Assembly (NCBI GenBank): GCA_013043965.1
Contig: JABEVF010000062.1
Coordinates: 1-39,497, forward strand
Source of the DNA: Gallionella sp.
GTDB taxonomy: Bacteria > Pseudomonadota > Gammaproteobacteria > Burkholderiales > Gallionellaceae
Reading direction: 5' to 3'
DNA: 39,497 bases
Made by a program: the position numbers and the translations under genes
Notes under the pieces: generated by a model
Seen by the model: the letters and a program-made list of their open reading frames with translations, nothing else
Told to the model about the DNA's origin: nothing
The model's database searches: none
Part shown: positions 8,659-20,284 of the stretch, in pieces
Position numbering within the stretch: position 1 is the stretch's first letter
How the letters are laid out: every line of letters starts with the position of its first letter

Positions 8659-9912
8659 ATGTCCGAGATCAAGAACTACACAATGAATTTTGGGCCGCAG
8701 CACCCGTCCGCACACGGTGTGTTGCGCCTGGTGTTGGAGCTGGATGGCGAGGTCATCGAGCGTGCCGACCCGCACATCGGTTTGCTGCATCGCGCGACGG
8801 AAAAACTCGCCGAGCACAAGACCTTTTTGCAGTCTGTCCCCTATATGGACAGGCTCGACTATGTGTCGATGATGTGCAACGAACACGCTTATGTCATGGC
8901 GATCGAAAAGTTGGCGGGTATAGCCGTGCCCTTGCGCGCGCAATACATCCGGGTGATGTTCGACGAGATCACCCGCGTGTTGAATCATCTGCTGTGGCTG
9001 GGCGCGCACGGGCTGGACATCGGCGCGATGACCATGTTCCTGTATTGTTTCCGCGAACGCGAAGACCTGATGGATGTGTACGAGGCGGCTTCCGGCGCGC
9101 GCCTGCATGCGGCCTACTATCGTCCGGGCGGTGTGTACCGCGATCTGCCGGATTCCATGCCGCAGTATCAGGCTTCAAAGATCCACAATGCCGCAGCCGT
9201 GGCGAAGATGAACGAGAATCGCCAGGGTTCGGTGCTGGATTTCATCGAGGATTTCACCAAGCGCTTCCCCAAGTGTGTCGATGAGTACGAGACGCTGTTG
9301 ACCGACAATCGTATCTGGAAACAGCGCACGGTAGGCATCGGCGTGGTCACACCGGAACGCGCGCTGGCGATGGGTTTCACCGGACCGATGCTGCGCGGCT
9401 CGGGTGTCGAATGGGATTTGCGCAAGAAGCAGCCTTACGAAGTCTACGACCGCATGGACTTTGACATCCCGGTCGGCAAGACCGGCGATTCTTACGATCG
9501 TTATTTGGTGCGGGTCGAGGAGATGCGCCAGGCTAACCGTATCATCGGGCAGTGTGTCGCCTGGCTGAAAGCCAATCCCGGCCCTGTGCTGACGACCAAC
9601 CACAAGTTCGCTCCCCCCAGTCGCGTGGCGATGAAAGAGAACATGGAAGAGCTCATCCATCATTTCAAATTGTTTACCGAGGGTATGCATGTGCCCGCCG
9701 GTGAGGCCTATGCGGCGGTCGAGCATCCCAAGGGCGAGTTCGGTATCTATCTGGTTTCCGATGGCGCGAACAAGCCTTACCGCATGAAGATACGCGCGCC
9801 GGGTTTTGCGCATATTTCCGCTTTGGATGAAATGGCGCGCGGACACATGATCGCTGACGTGGTCACGATCATCGGTACGCAAGACATCGTTTTTGGAGAG
9901 GTAGACCGCTAA
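8659..9912 (+). CDS. nuoD: NADH-quinone oxidoreductase subunit D
   Basis: [59 protein letters not shown] upstream of ATG 8659. Confidence 0.97.
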   Translation: MSEIKNYTMNFGPQHPSAHGVLRLVLELDGEVIERADPHIGLLHRATEKLAEHKTFLQSVPYMDRLDYVSMMCNEHAYVMAIEKLAGIAVPLRAQYIRVMFDEITRVLNHLLWLGAHGLDIGAMTMFLYCFREREDLMDVYEAASGARLHAAYYRPGGVYRDLPDSMPQYQASKIHNAAAVAKMNENRQGSVLDFIEDFTKRFPKCVDEYETLLTDNRIWKQRTVGIGVVTPERALAMGFTGPMLRGSGVEWDLRKKQPYEVYDRMDFDIPVGKTGDSYDRYLVRVEEMRQANRIIGQCVAWLKANPGPVLTTNHKFAPPSRVAMKENMEELIHHFKLFTEGMHVPAGEAYAAVEHPKGEFGIYLVSDGANKPYRMKIRAPGFAHISALDEMARGHMIADVVTIIGTQDIVFGEVDR

Positions 9913-10391
9913 TGTTATCCGCGCATATACAAGACCAGATCAACCGCGAATTGATCAAGTATCCCGCTGACCAGAGACAGAGCGCGGTGATGGCCGCCTT
10001 GCGTTTTGTGCAGGATGAGAAAGGCTGGATATCCAACGATGATATGACGGATATCGCCGCCTTTCTGGGCATGCCGCATATCGCGGTGTATGAGGTAGCG
10101 ACCTTCTATCACATGTATAACCTCAAGCCCATGGGCGAGCACACTTTGACGGTGTGCACCAACCTGTCCTGCACTTTGTGCGGTGCGCTGGACACGGTCA
10201 AATACATCGAGAACAAGCTGGGCATAGCCGTAGGCGAAGTGACTGCCGATGGTAAGTACGGTTTGCGCGAAGGCGAGTGTATGGGCGTGTGTATCGATGC
10301 GCCTTTGCTCACCATCAATAATAAGAAGCTATGCGGCCGCATGACCCCGCAAAAGATCGATGCGATGCTGGCAGAATTGGATAAATCATGA
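9912..10391 (+). CDS. nuoE: NADH-quinone oxidoreductase subunit E
   Basis: [29 protein letters not shown]...[17 protein letters not shown]. Confidence 0.97.
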   Translation: MLSAHIQDQINRELIKYPADQRQSAVMAALRFVQDEKGWISNDDMTDIAAFLGMPHIAVYEVATFYHMYNLKPMGEHTLTVCTNLSCTLCGALDTVKYIENKLGIAVGEVTADGKYGLREGECMGVCIDAPLLTINNKKLCGRMTPQKIDAMLAELDKS

Positions 10392-11653
10392 GAGGCCCGG
10401 TCACACAAACCACGATGGATTTCGACCAGCCGTGGACGCTGGAGAACTACCTGAAGGTCGGCGGCTACCAGGCGCTGCGTAAAGTTCTGAGCGAAAAAAT
10501 GTCACCGGAATCCATCATCGCGGACGTGAAGTTGTCGGCCTTGCGCGGGCGCGGTGGCGCGGGCTTCCCCACCGGCTTGAAGTGGAGTTTCATGCCGCGC
10601 GGTTTCGCCGGCGATAAATACATCGTGTGCAATTCCGACGAGGGTGAACCCGGCACCTGCAAGGACTGGGACATCCTGCGTTACAACCCGCACCTGCTCA
10701 TAGAAGGCATGGCCATCGCCGCGTACACCATGGGCGTGAAGACCGGCTACAACTATGTGCATGGCGAGATTTTTGAAGCCTATGAGCGCATGGAAGAAGC
10801 GTGTGAGGTCGCGCGCAAAGCGGGCTTCCTCGGCAAAAATATCATGGGCCTGGATTTCGACTTCGAGCTGCATAATCACTTGGGTTACGGTGCGTATATC
10901 TGCGGTGAAGAAACCGCGTTGCTCGAATCCATAGAAGGCAAGAAAGGCCAGCCGCGTTTCAAACCGCCGTTCCCCGCGAGCTTTGGTTTGTACGGCAAGC
11001 CGACCACCATCAACAACACCGAAACCTTCGCCAGCATTCCCTACATCATCAACCACGGCGGCCAGGCGTTTCTGGATCTGGGCAAGCCCAATAACGGCGG
11101 CACCAAGCTGTTCTCGGTGTCCGGCCACGTGAACAATCCCGGCAATTTCGAAGTGCCTATGGGCACGCCGTTTGCCGAGCTGTTGGAGATGGCGGGCGGG
11201 GTGCGTCACGGGCACAAGTTGAAAGCGGTGATCCCGGGCGGTTCGTCCATGCCCGTATTGACCGGCGCAGTGATGATGGATCTGACCATGGACTACGACT
11301 CGATCGCCAAGGCGGGTTCGGGCTTGGGTAGCGGTGCGGTGATCGTCATGGACGAGACGGTTTGTATGGTGCGCGCGCTGGAGCGGCTGTCGTATTTCTA
11401 CTACGAAGAATCGTGTGGCCAATGCACGCCCTGCCGCGAAGGCACGGGCTGGCTGTACCGCATCGTGCACCGCATCGAACACGGCGAGGGACGCAAAGAA
11501 GATCTGGATCTGCTGTTGAGTGTCGGCGAGAACATTGCCGGGCGCACCATCTGCGCATTGGGTGAAGCCGCCGTGTGGCCGGTGCAGGGGATGTTGAAGA
11601 ACTTCCGCGACGAATTTGAATATCACATCGAACACAAGCGCTGTTTGGTGTAG
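10388..11653 (+). CDS. nuoF: NADH-quinone oxidoreductase subunit F
   Basis: [44 protein letters not shown]. Confidence 0.97.
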   Translation: MRGPVTQTTMDFDQPWTLENYLKVGGYQALRKVLSEKMSPESIIADVKLSALRGRGGAGFPTGLKWSFMPRGFAGDKYIVCNSDEGEPGTCKDWDILRYNPHLLIEGMAIAAYTMGVKTGYNYVHGEIFEAYERMEEACEVARKAGFLGKNIMGLDFDFELHNHLGYGAYICGEETALLESIEGKKGQPRFKPPFPASFGLYGKPTTINNTETFASIPYIINHGGQAFLDLGKPNNGGTKLFSVSGHVNNPGNFEVPMGTPFAELLEMAGGVRHGHKLKAVIPGGSSMPVLTGAVMMDLTMDYDSIAKAGSGLGSGAVIVMDETVCMVRALERLSYFYYEESCGQCTPCREGTGWLYRIVHRIEHGEGRKEDLDLLLSVGENIAGRTICALGEAAVWPVQGMLKNFRDEFEYHIEHKRCLV

Positions 11654-11670
11654 CCGACGGGTGAATAGAC

Positions 11671-14025
11671 ATGATTAAGATCGAAATTGACGGCCTGCTG
11701 ATCGATGCCCCAAAAGGCTCGATGGTGATAGAAGCCGCGCAACAAGCCGGTATTTATATCCCGCATTTTTGTTATCACAAAAAACTTTCTATCGCGGCCA
11801 ACTGCCGTATGTGCCTGGTCGAAGTCGAAAAAGCCCCCAAACCTTTGCCTGCTTGTGCGACGCCGGTCGCCGAAGGGATGAAGGTGCACACCCATTCCGA
11901 CATGGCGGTCAAGGCGCAAAAAGGCGTGATGGAGTTTTTGTTGATCAACCATCCGCTGGATTGCCCGATCTGCGACCAGGGCGGAGAGTGCCAGTTGCAG
12001 GATCTGGCGGTCGGCTATGGCGGCGGCGAGTCGCGCTATCAGGAAGGCAAGCGCGTCGTGATGCACAAAGACATAGGCGCGCTGGTGTCCACCGAAGAAA
12101 TGACCCGCTGCATCCATTGCACCCGTTGCGTGCGCTTCGGTCAGGAGATCGCCGGAGTCATGGAGTTGGGTATGGCGTTCCGTGGCGAGAATGCGGAGAT
12201 CATGAGTTTCGTGAACAGCACGGTCGATTCCGAACTGTCCGGCAACATGATAGACCTGTGCCCGGTCGGCGCGCTGACCAGCAAGCCGTTCCGTTACACC
12301 GCGCGCAGCTGGGAGTTGTCGCGCCGCAAGTCGGTCAGCCCGCACGATAGCCTGGGATCGAATCTCGCATTGCACACCAAAGATAACAAAGTGCTGCGTG
12401 TCGTGCCCATCGAGAACGAAGATCTCAATGAATGCTGGTTGTCGGATAAGGATCGCTTCAGCTACGAGGGGCTGAGCGTGCAAGAACGCCTGACCAAACC
12501 CATGCTCAAGCAGGACGGCAAGTGGCTAGAAGTGGAATGGCAAACCGCGCTTGAGTATGTCGCGAGCGGGCTGCGCCAGATCAAGACTACCTCCGGTGCC
12601 GAACAGATCGGCGCGCTGGCGACCCCGCACAGCACGCTGGAAGAGTTGGCCCTGTTGCAGAAACTGATGCGCGGCATGGGCAGTCACAACGTGGACTTCC
12701 GTTTGCGCCAGTCGGATTTCAGCGCGGATGGGCATCAGGCAGGTGTGCCGAATCTGGGTATCAATGTCGCCGACCTGAACACGCGTGATCGCTTCCTGCT
12801 GGTCGGCAGTTTCCTGCGCAAAGACCATCCGCTGCTGGCGCAGCGCATCCGCGCCGCCGTCAAGAAGGGCGCGCAAGCCAACATCATCCATGCGGCGGCT
12901 GACGATTTGCTGATGCCGGTAAGCCATCAGGCCATCGTCGCGCCGAGCGATCTGCCGTCCTTGCTGGCGCAAGTGCTGAAGGCTCTGGCAACGATCAAAC
13001 AAGCGCCGCTGAGTGCCGCGATGCAAGCAGCGGTTGCCCCGGTTTTTGTCTCGGAAACCGCGCAAGCCATCGCGCAGAGTTTGAGCGGCGGCGAGCGTGT
13101 GGCCGTGCTGCTGGGCAACTACGCGCAACAGCACCCGCAAGCGGCGCAACTGGCCTTGCTCGCCGCAATGATCGCCGAGCTGAGCGGCGCGTCGTTCGGT
13201 TATTTGGGCGAAGCGGCGAACAGCGTGGGCGGATACATCGCCGGCGCGGTGCCGTTCGCGCACGGCGGACACGGCATGAATGCCGCGCAAATGCTGGCAT
13301 CGCCACGCAAGGCATATGTGTTGCTGAACGTGGAAGCGGAGCTGGACACGCACGACGCGCAACAGGCGATGGCGGCGATGCAAGCTGCCGACATGGTGGT
13401 GGTGCTGAGCGCGTATCGACACCACGCCACGCAATATGCCGATGTGATGTTGCCTATCGCGCCGTTCAGCGAAACTTCGGGCACCTTCGTGAATACCGAA
13501 GGTCGCGCGCAAAGTTTCAAGGGCGCGGTGAGGCCCTTGGGTGAGGCGCGTCCGGCCTGGAAAGTGTTGCGCGTGCTGGGCAACCTGCTGGAAGTGCCCG
13601 GCTTCGATTACGACACCTCTGAGGCGGTGCGCGATGAGGTGCTGGCGGGCTACAGCAGCGCACGTTTGAGCAACGCGGTCACGGGTGTTGCGTTGCAGGC
13701 CATCGCAACCAGCCAAAACGAAGGACTGCAACGCGTCAGCGATGTGCCGATCTACAGCAGCGATGCGGTGGTGCGCCGAGCGGTTTCGCTGCAAAAGACA
13801 CACGATGCGGCGACGCCGGTGGTGACCATGCACAGCAGCGAGCTGGCCAAGCTGGGCGTGCGTGCGGGCGATACCGTCAAAATCACGCAAGGCGATGCCA
13901 GCGTGCGTCTGCTGGTACAGGCCAACGACCGTCAACCTGTCCGTACGGCACGCTTGCCCGCCGGGCACGCTGCGACGGCGGCGCTGGGTGGGATGTTCGG
14001 AACAATAAGCGTGGAGCGTGCATGA
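11671..14025 (+). CDS. nuoG: NADH-quinone oxidoreductase subunit G
   Basis: [80 protein letters not shown]. Confidence 0.97.
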   Translation: MIKIEIDGLLIDAPKGSMVIEAAQQAGIYIPHFCYHKKLSIAANCRMCLVEVEKAPKPLPACATPVAEGMKVHTHSDMAVKAQKGVMEFLLINHPLDCPICDQGGECQLQDLAVGYGGGESRYQEGKRVVMHKDIGALVSTEEMTRCIHCTRCVRFGQEIAGVMELGMAFRGENAEIMSFVNSTVDSELSGNMIDLCPVGALTSKPFRYTARSWELSRRKSVSPHDSLGSNLALHTKDNKVLRVVPIENEDLNECWLSDKDRFSYEGLSVQERLTKPMLKQDGKWLEVEWQTALEYVASGLRQIKTTSGAEQIGALATPHSTLEELALLQKLMRGMGSHNVDFRLRQSDFSADGHQAGVPNLGINVADLNTRDRFLLVGSFLRKDHPLLAQRIRAAVKKGAQANIIHAAADDLLMPVSHQAIVAPSDLPSLLAQVLKALATIKQAPLSAAMQAAVAPVFVSETAQAIAQSLSGGERVAVLLGNYAQQHPQAAQLALLAAMIAELSGASFGYLGEAANSVGGYIAGAVPFAHGGHGMNAAQMLASPRKAYVLLNVEAELDTHDAQQAMAAMQAADMVVVLSAYRHHATQYADVMLPIAPFSETSGTFVNTEGRAQSFKGAVRPLGEARPAWKVLRVLGNLLEVPGFDYDTSEAVRDEVLAGYSSARLSNAVTGVALQAIATSQNEGLQRVSDVPIYSSDAVVRRAVSLQKTHDAATPVVTMHSSELAKLGVRAGDTVKITQGDASVRLLVQANDRQPVRTARLPAGHAATAALGGMFGTISVERA

Positions 14026-15062
14026 TGGAATTGCTACTCAGTCTGGAGCAGGCGGGACAAAATTTACTGGGAGTGTTCTGGCTGCCGCTTTGGACGCTGG
14101 TGAAGATCATGGTCATCGTCGGCCCCCTGATGGGCGCGGTGGCTTATCTGACGCTGGCGGAACGCAAGGTGATAGGCTGGATGCAGATCCGTATCGGCCC
14201 GAATCGCGTGGGACCTTTGGGTCTGCTGCAGCCGCTCGCCGACGGCCTCAAGTTGCTGATGAAAGAGATCATCATTCCCGCCGGCTCGAATAAATTCCTG
14301 TTCGTTCTGGGACCTGTCATCGCCTTGATGCCCGCGCTGGCGGCTTGGGCGGTGGTGCCGTTCAATGCCGAGCTGGTGTTGTCCAATGCCAACGCCGGTT
14401 TGCTCTATATATTGGCGATGACCTCGCTGGGTGTGTACGGCGTGATCATCGCGGGCTGGGCATCCAACTCCAAGTATGCCTTCCTCGGCGCATTGCGTTC
14501 CGCCGCGCAGATCGTGTCTTACGAGATCGCGATGGGCTTCGCGCTGGTGTGCGTGCTGATGGCGGCGCAGAGCATGAATCTGGGTGACATCGTGCACGGG
14601 CAGCAAGGCCGTTACGGCGCGCTGAACTGGTACTTCATCCCGCTGTTCCCGATGTTCCTGGTGTACTTTATTTCCGGGGTCGCCGAAGCCAACCGCGCAC
14701 CGTTCGACGTGGCCGAAGGGGAATCCGAGATCGTGGCGGGTTTTCACGTGGAGTATTCAGGCATGGCCTTCGCGCTGTTCTTCCTCGCCGAATACGCCAA
14801 CATGATCCTGATCGCCTTCCTGACCTCCATCATGTTTCTGGGCGGCTGGCTGTCACCCGTGCCTTTTCTGCCGGACAGTATCGTGTGGATATTCGCCAAG
14901 GTGTTCTTCGTGTTGTTCCTGTTTTTGTGGTTCCGCGCGACGTTTCCGCGCTACCGCTATGACCAACTGATGCGCTTGGGCTGGAAAGTGTTTATTCCGT
15001 TATCGATCGTCTGGGTCGTGGTGGTGGGCGCGTGGATGCAAACCCCGCTGTGGGTCTGGTAA
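14022..15062 (+). CDS. nuoH: NADH-quinone oxidoreductase subunit H
   Basis: [64 protein letters not shown]. Confidence 0.97.
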   Translation: MMELLLSLEQAGQNLLGVFWLPLWTLVKIMVIVGPLMGAVAYLTLAERKVIGWMQIRIGPNRVGPLGLLQPLADGLKLLMKEIIIPAGSNKFLFVLGPVIALMPALAAWAVVPFNAELVLSNANAGLLYILAMTSLGVYGVIIAGWASNSKYAFLGALRSAAQIVSYEIAMGFALVCVLMAAQSMNLGDIVHGQQGRYGALNWYFIPLFPMFLVYFISGVAEANRAPFDVAEGESEIVAGFHVEYSGMAFALFFLAEYANMILIAFLTSIMFLGGWLSPVPFLPDSIVWIFAKVFFVLFLFLWFRATFPRYRYDQLMRLGWKVFIPLSIVWVVVVGAWMQTPLWVW

Positions 15063-15074
15063 ACGCCGGAGATG

Positions 15075-15566
15075 AATATGGAAAAAATAAAATATTACTT
15101 TAAGACCTTTCTGCTGGTCGAATTGCTCAAAGGTCTGGCGTTGACCGGACGCTACATGTTCGCGCGCAAGATCACCGTGCAATTCCCGGAAGAAAAGACC
15201 CCGCAAGGCTATCGTTTTCGCGGTCTGCACGCTCTTCGCCGTTACGCCAACGGCGAAGAGCGCTGCATAGGTTGCAAGCTGTGCGAAGCGGTCTGTCCGG
15301 CCCTGGCGATCAAGATCGAAGTCGCGGAACGCGACGATGGCACGCGCCGCACCACACAGTACGACATCGACCTGACCAAGTGCATATTCTGCGGTTTCTG
15401 CGAGGAGTCCTGTCCGGTTGACGCGATCGTGGAGACGCGCATATTCGAATATCACGGCGAGAAAAAGGGCGACCTGTACTACACCAAGCCGATGTTGCTG
15501 GCGGTGGGCGACAAATATGAGGCGCAGATCGCCCAGGACAGGGCAGACGACGCGAAATACCGTTAA
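15075..15566 (+). CDS. nuoI: NADH-quinone oxidoreductase subunit I
   Basis: [18 protein letters not shown]..., [22 protein letters not shown]: two 4Fe-4S motifs. Confidence 0.97.
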   Translation, partial: NMEKIKYYFKTFLLVELLKGLALTGRYMFARKITVQFPEEKTPQGYRFRGLHALRRYANGEERCIGCKLCEAVCPALAIKIEVAERDDGTRRTTQYDIDLTKCIFCGFCEESCPVDAIVETRIFEYHGEKKGDLYYTKPMLLAVGDKYEAQIAQDRADDAKYR

Positions 15567-15572
15567 TAGCGG

Positions 15573-15645
15573 GCAGCTACTAGCTTGTAGCAAGTAGCTA
15601 AAAAGCAACGCGCTACAAGCTACAAGCTACAAGCTACAAGCTTTT
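15573..15645 (+). repeat. Heptad intergenic repeat, nuoI-nuoJ
   Basis: AGCTACTAGCTTGTAGCAAGTAGCTA then GCTACAAGCTACAAGCTACAAGCTACAAGC: 7-nt tandem CTACAAG with an inverted AGCTTGTAGC upstream. Confidence 0.9.
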
Positions 15646-15659
15646 AAGAGGATAGATAG

Positions 15660-16277
15660 ATGAATTTTTTGGACATCGTGTTTTATGTGTTTGCAGCCAT
15701 CACCGTGTTCGCCGCGATGGGTGTGATCACTTCGCGCAACCCGGTGAACGCGGCGTTGTTCCTGGTGCTCGCATTCTGCAGTTCGGCGGGGATATGGATG
15801 CTGCTCGAAGCCGAGTTCCTCGCCATCGTGCTGGTGCTGGTCTACGTCGGCGCGGTGATGGTGCTGTTCCTGTTCGTGGTGATGATGCTGGACATCAACC
15901 TGGTCAGGCTGCGCGAAGGTTTCTGGCGTTGGTTCCCGTTCGGCGCGGGCCTGGCCGGGTTGATGGTATTCGAGATGATCTATGTGCTGGGCGCACGACA
16001 GACCTCGGACACCGTGCACGCGATCGTGCATCCGGCCGACTACAGCAATACCAAAGAGCTGGGCCGTTTGCTATACACCGATTATGTCTACCCGTTTGAA
16101 TTGGCGGCGGTGCTGCTGCTGGTGGCGATGGTCGCGGCGATCGCGCTGACCTTGCGCCGCCGCGCCGGCGTGAAGACTCAAAATATTTCCGAGCAGGTGC
16201 AGGTGCAGGCCGGGGATCGGGTCCGTATCGTCAAGCAGATGTCAGCCGAAGGCACCGGTTCGGCGACCCGGAAATAA
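15660..16277 (+). CDS. nuoJ: NADH-quinone oxidoreductase subunit J
   Basis: RNPVNAALFLVLAFCSSAGIWMLLEAEFLAIVLVLVYVGAVMVLFLFVVMML. Confidence 0.97.
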   Translation: MNFLDIVFYVFAAITVFAAMGVITSRNPVNAALFLVLAFCSSAGIWMLLEAEFLAIVLVLVYVGAVMVLFLFVVMMLDINLVRLREGFWRWFPFGAGLAGLMVFEMIYVLGARQTSDTVHAIVHPADYSNTKELGRLLYTDYVYPFELAAVLLLVAMVAAIALTLRRRAGVKTQNISEQVQVQAGDRVRIVKQMSAEGTGSATRK

Positions 16278-16324
16278 GCCGTCCATCACCCACCACAAAA
16301 ATATATTAGGGGAGAGTAAATCGC

Positions 16325-16630
16325 ATGTTGACCCTGTCACATTATCTGATACTGAGCGCGGTGCTGTTTGCCATCAGCGTGGTCGGTATCTTCCTGAACC
16401 GCAAGAATATCATCGTGTTGCTGATGGCGATCGAACTGATGCTGCTCGCGGTGAACACCAACTTTGTCGCGTTCTCCCATTATCTGCATGACACTGCCGG
16501 ACAGGTGTTCGTGTTCTTCATCCTGACCGTGGCCGCCGCAGAAGCCGCGATAGGCCTGGCGATCCTGGTGGTGCTGTTCCGCAACTTGCGCACCATTAAC
16601 GTCGATGATCTCGGCGGTTTGAAAGGCTGA
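16325..16630 (+). CDS. nuoK: NADH-quinone oxidoreductase subunit K
   Basis: [37 protein letters not shown]...[18 protein letters not shown]. Confidence 0.97.
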   Translation: MLTLSHYLILSAVLFAISVVGIFLNRKNIIVLLMAIELMLLAVNTNFVAFSHYLHDTAGQVFVFFILTVAAAEAAIGLAILVVLFRNLRTINVDDLGGLKG

Positions 16631-16634
16631 TGTG

Positions 16635-18689
16635 ATGGATATCCAAACTCTGTACCTGCTGGTCCCGTTGGCCCCGTTGCTCGGCGCAATCCTGGCCGGG
16701 CTGTTCGGCAAATGGCTGGGGCGCAAATGGTCGCACCGCATCACCATCGCCTTGGTCGGCGTGTCTTTGTACGCGTCCGTGCAGATTTTTCGCAGTGTGT
16801 TGGACGGACATTCGTTCGACGGTCCCGTTTACACCTGGCTGACGTCGGGCGGTATCTCGTTCCATGTCGGGTTCCTGATCGACCGGTTGACGGTCACCAT
16901 GATGCTGGTGGTGACTTCGGTGTCGCTGATGGTGCACATCTACACCATAGGCTACATGGAAGAAGACCCGGGCTACCAGCGTTTCTTCAGCTACATCTCG
17001 CTGTTCACCTTCTCCATGCTGATGCTGGTGATGGCGAATAACTTCATGCAACTGTTCTTCGGCTGGGAAGCGGTGGGTTTGGTCTCTTATCTGCTGATCG
17101 GTTTCTGGTACACCCGCCCGACCGCGATCTACGCCAACCTGAAAGCCTTTCTGGTCAACCGCGTCGGCGACTTCGGCTTTCTGCTGGGCATCGCGCTGGT
17201 GCTGATGGTGTTCGGCTCGTTGAACTATGCCGACGTGTTCGCCAACGTGGCCAGCCATGCCAACGACCTCGCTCCGATAGCTGGCATGCATGTCAATCTG
17301 ATCACCGCGATCTGCATCCTGCTGTTCATCGGCGCGATGGGCAAATCGGCACAGTTTCCGTTGCATGTCTGGTTGCCCGACTCGATGGAAGGCCCGACCC
17401 CGATCTCCGCGCTGATCCATGCGGCGACCATGGTGACCGCCGGTATCTTCATGGTGGCGCGCATGTCGCCGATGTTCGAGTTCTCCGAGACCGCGTTGTC
17501 GTTCGTGATGATCATCGGTGCGATCACCGCCTTGTTCATGGGCTTTCTGGGCATCATCCAGAACGACATCAAACGCGTGATCGCGTATTCCACCTTGTCG
17601 CAGCTGGGTTACATGACCGTGGCGCTGGGCGCGTCGGCCTACTCGGCGGCGATCTTCCACCTGATGACCCACGCCTTTTTCAAGGCACTGCTGTTCCTGG
17701 CCGCAGGTAGCGTCATCATCGCGATGCACCACGACCAGGACATCCGCAACATGGGCGGCTTGCGCAAGTACATGCCCACCACCTGGATCACCTCGCTGAT
17801 CGGTTCGCTGGCCCTGATCGGCACGCCGTTCTTCTCCGGCTTCTATTCCAAGGACAGCATCATCGAGGCGGTCGAGTACTCGCATCTGCCCGGCCATACC
17901 ATCGCTTACATCGCGGTGGTCGCGGGCGTGTTCGTCACGGCCTTCTATTCTTTCCGGATGTACTTCCTGGTGTTCCACGGCGAGGAGCGTTTCGGCAAGG
18001 CGCATGCCCCGCATCACCCGGGTGCGCATGACGACCGTCATGCAAAAGAAACCGCGCACCCTTCGGCAGACACGGGGCAGGCTGAGCATCACGGCCTCGC
18101 CCCCGGCCAGAAACCGCATGAGTCGCGGTGGGTTGTGACCCTGCCCCTGGTGTTGCTGGCGATCCCGTCCGTGGTGATCGGTTACTTCGCGATCGAGCCG
18201 ATGTTGTTCGGCGGCTATTTCAAAGACGCGATCTACGTTTCCGCCGAACACGGCAAAGTTTTGCACGAGATGCGCGAAGAGTTCCACGGTGCGTTGGGGA
18301 TGGCCGCCCGTTCTTTGCTGAGCCTGCCGTTCCTGTTGGCCCTGGCGGGCGTGGCGATGTCCTGGTTCTTCTACATGAAGCGCCCCGATATTCCCGCCGC
18401 GATCCAGAAACGCTTCCAGTGGATCTACACCGTGTTGGATAACAAATATTACTTCGACCGTTTTAACGACTGGTTCTTTGCCGGCGGCGCGCGCGGCGCG
18501 AGCCTCTTCCTGGCCAAGTTCGGCGACAAGTTCCTGATCGATGGTTTGCTGGTCAACGGAACGGCGGGTATGGTCGGGAAAATATCCGGCATCGTGCGCC
18601 GTTTCCAAACTGGCTACATCTACCATTACGCATTCACCATGATCACCGGGGTGTTCGTATTGTTGACCATACGCAATTGGTTTGAATAG
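16635..18689 (+). CDS. nuoL: NADH-quinone oxidoreductase subunit L
   Basis: Antiporter-like subunit: LFFGWEAVGLVSYLLIGFWY, WLPDSMEGPTPISALIHAATMVTAGIFMVAR. Confidence 0.97.
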   Translation: MDIQTLYLLVPLAPLLGAILAGLFGKWLGRKWSHRITIALVGVSLYASVQIFRSVLDGHSFDGPVYTWLTSGGISFHVGFLIDRLTVTMMLVVTSVSLMVHIYTIGYMEEDPGYQRFFSYISLFTFSMLMLVMANNFMQLFFGWEAVGLVSYLLIGFWYTRPTAIYANLKAFLVNRVGDFGFLLGIALVLMVFGSLNYADVFANVASHANDLAPIAGMHVNLITAICILLFIGAMGKSAQFPLHVWLPDSMEGPTPISALIHAATMVTAGIFMVARMSPMFEFSETALSFVMIIGAITALFMGFLGIIQNDIKRVIAYSTLSQLGYMTVALGASAYSAAIFHLMTHAFFKALLFLAAGSVIIAMHHDQDIRNMGGLRKYMPTTWITSLIGSLALIGTPFFSGFYSKDSIIEAVEYSHLPGHTIAYIAVVAGVFVTAFYSFRMYFLVFHGEERFGKAHAPHHPGAHDDRHAKETAHPSADTGQAEHHGLAPGQKPHESRWVVTLPLVLLAIPSVVIGYFAIEPMLFGGYFKDAIYVSAEHGKVLHEMREEFHGALGMAARSLLSLPFLLALAGVAMSWFFYMKRPDIPAAIQKRFQWIYTVLDNKYYFDRFNDWFFAGGARGASLFLAKFGDKFLIDGLLVNGTAGMVGKISGIVRRFQTGYIYHYAFTMITGVFVLLTIRNWFE

Positions 18690-18696
18690 GGACTGA

Positions 18697-18765
18697 CTCC
18701 TCCCGGCCTCCCCCCGTCATCTGGGCAGACCGGTTTCCCCCTGATGAGGGGGATCGAGGGGGTTG
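18697..18765 (+). repeat. C/G-rich inverted repeat between nuoL and nuoM
   Basis: CTCCTCCCGGCCTCCCCCC ... CCCCCT-GATG-AGGGGG(18736-18751)ATCGAGGGGG: competing hairpins. Confidence 0.6.
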
Positions 18766-18788
18766 ATACTAAACGTAAAGGAAAGAGC

Positions 18789-20279
18789 ATGATTTTTGGA
18801 TTACCCGTCATTAGCGTCACCATCTGGCTGCCCATCATCTTCGGCGTGCTGGTGCTGGCGACCGGCAACGATAAGAACGCGCCACTGGCGCGCATGTTGG
18901 CTCTGGCCGGTGGGGTGCTGGGCTTCCTGGTGACGCTGCCCTTGTATACCGGCTTCGACATCACCACCAGCGACATGCAGTTCGAGGAGATGCACAGCTG
19001 GATCAACCGCTTCAACATCCATTACCACCTGGGTGTGGACGGCATTTCGATGCTGTTCATCCTGCTCAACAGTTTGTTCACCCTTATCGTGGTGCTGGCC
19101 GGCTGGAAGGTGATCGAGAAGCGCGTGGCGCAATACATGGCGGCATTCCTGATCATGTCCGGCATTGTTAACGGCGTGTTCGCGGCGCTCGATTCGGTCC
19201 TGTTCTACGTGTTCTGGGAAGCGATGCTGATCCCGATGTTCATCATCATCGGCGTGTGGGGCGGCCCGAACCGCGTCTACGCGGCGATGAAGTTCTTCCT
19301 GTACACCTTGCTGGGCTCGCTGTTGATGCTGGTTGCACTGATCTATCTGTACAACCTGAGTGGCGGCAGTTTCGAAATTCTGGACTTTCATGACCTGGTG
19401 ATTCCGATGCAGGCGCAGATCCTGATCTTCATCGCGTTCTTCTTCGCCTTTGCGGTGAAAGTGCCGATGTTCCCGGTGCATACCTGGTTGCCCGACGCGC
19501 ACGTGGAAGCCCCGACCGGCGGCTCGGTGGTGCTGGCGGCGATCATGTTGAAAGTGGGCGCGTACGGTTTCTTGCGCTTCTCCCTGCCCATCACGCCAGA
19601 TGCCAGCCACAAGCTGGCCGGCGTGATGATCGCGCTGTCGCTGATCGCCATCGTGTATATCGGCCTGGTCGCGTTGAAGCAATCGGACATGAAGAAACTG
19701 GTGGCGTACTCTTCTATTTCGCACATGGGTTTCGTCACGCTCGGCATCTTCATTTTCAATACCTACGGCGTGGAAGGCGCGCTGCTGCAGATGCTGTCGC
19801 ACGGCTTCGTCGCGGGGGCGCTGTTCCTGTGTATCGGCGTGCTGTACGACCGCGTGCATTCGCGCGAGATCTCCGCATACGGGGGCGTGGCCAACAGGAT
19901 GCCGGTGTTCGCCGCGTTCTTCATGCTGTTCGCGATGGCCAATAGCGGGCTGCCCGGCACCAGCGCGTTTGTCGGCGAGTTCATGGTCATCATGGGCGCG
20001 GTCAAAGTGAATTTCTGGTATGCCTTCGCCGCCGCCAGCACGCTGGTGTTCGGCGCGGCCTACACGCTGTGGATGTACAAGCGCGTGATCTTCGGGGCGG
20101 TGGCGAACCACCATGTCGCCGAGCTGGCCGACATCACGCCGCGCGAAAAATTGATTTTCGCGGTGCTCGCGATATTCGTGTTGGGCATGGGTGTCTATCC
20201 CTTGCCGTTCGGTGAGATTTTGCACGTGTCGGTGAATGATTTGCTGCTGCACGTGGCTCATTCCAAGCTGACAAACTAA
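18789..20279 (+). CDS. nuoM: NADH-quinone oxidoreductase subunit M
   Basis: NIHYHLGVDGISMLFILLN, FWEAMLIPMFIIIGVWGG, WLPDAHVEAPTGGSVVLAAIMLKVGAYGFLRF. Start ATG 18789. Confidence 0.96.
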   Translation: MIFGLPVISVTIWLPIIFGVLVLATGNDKNAPLARMLALAGGVLGFLVTLPLYTGFDITTSDMQFEEMHSWINRFNIHYHLGVDGISMLFILLNSLFTLIVVLAGWKVIEKRVAQYMAAFLIMSGIVNGVFAALDSVLFYVFWEAMLIPMFIIIGVWGGPNRVYAAMKFFLYTLLGSLLMLVALIYLYNLSGGSFEILDFHDLVIPMQAQILIFIAFFFAFAVKVPMFPVHTWLPDAHVEAPTGGSVVLAAIMLKVGAYGFLRFSLPITPDASHKLAGVMIALSLIAIVYIGLVALKQSDMKKLVAYSSISHMGFVTLGIFIFNTYGVEGALLQMLSHGFVAGALFLCIGVLYDRVHSREISAYGGVANRMPVFAAFFMLFAMANSGLPGTSAFVGEFMVIMGAVKVNFWYAFAAASTLVFGAAYTLWMYKRVIFGAVANHHVAELADITPREKLIFAVLAIFVLGMGVYPLPFGEILHVSVNDLLLHVAHSKLTN

Positions 20280-20284
20280 AAATG

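Noticed and set aside
12526-13968. 480-aa minus-strand ORF opposite nuoG
   Set aside because: Antisense artefact; no family motifs.
16596-18626. 676-aa minus-strand ORF opposite nuoL
   Set aside because: H/R/Q/D-rich antisense frame produced by high-GC codon usage; sense strand encodes unmistakable NuoL.
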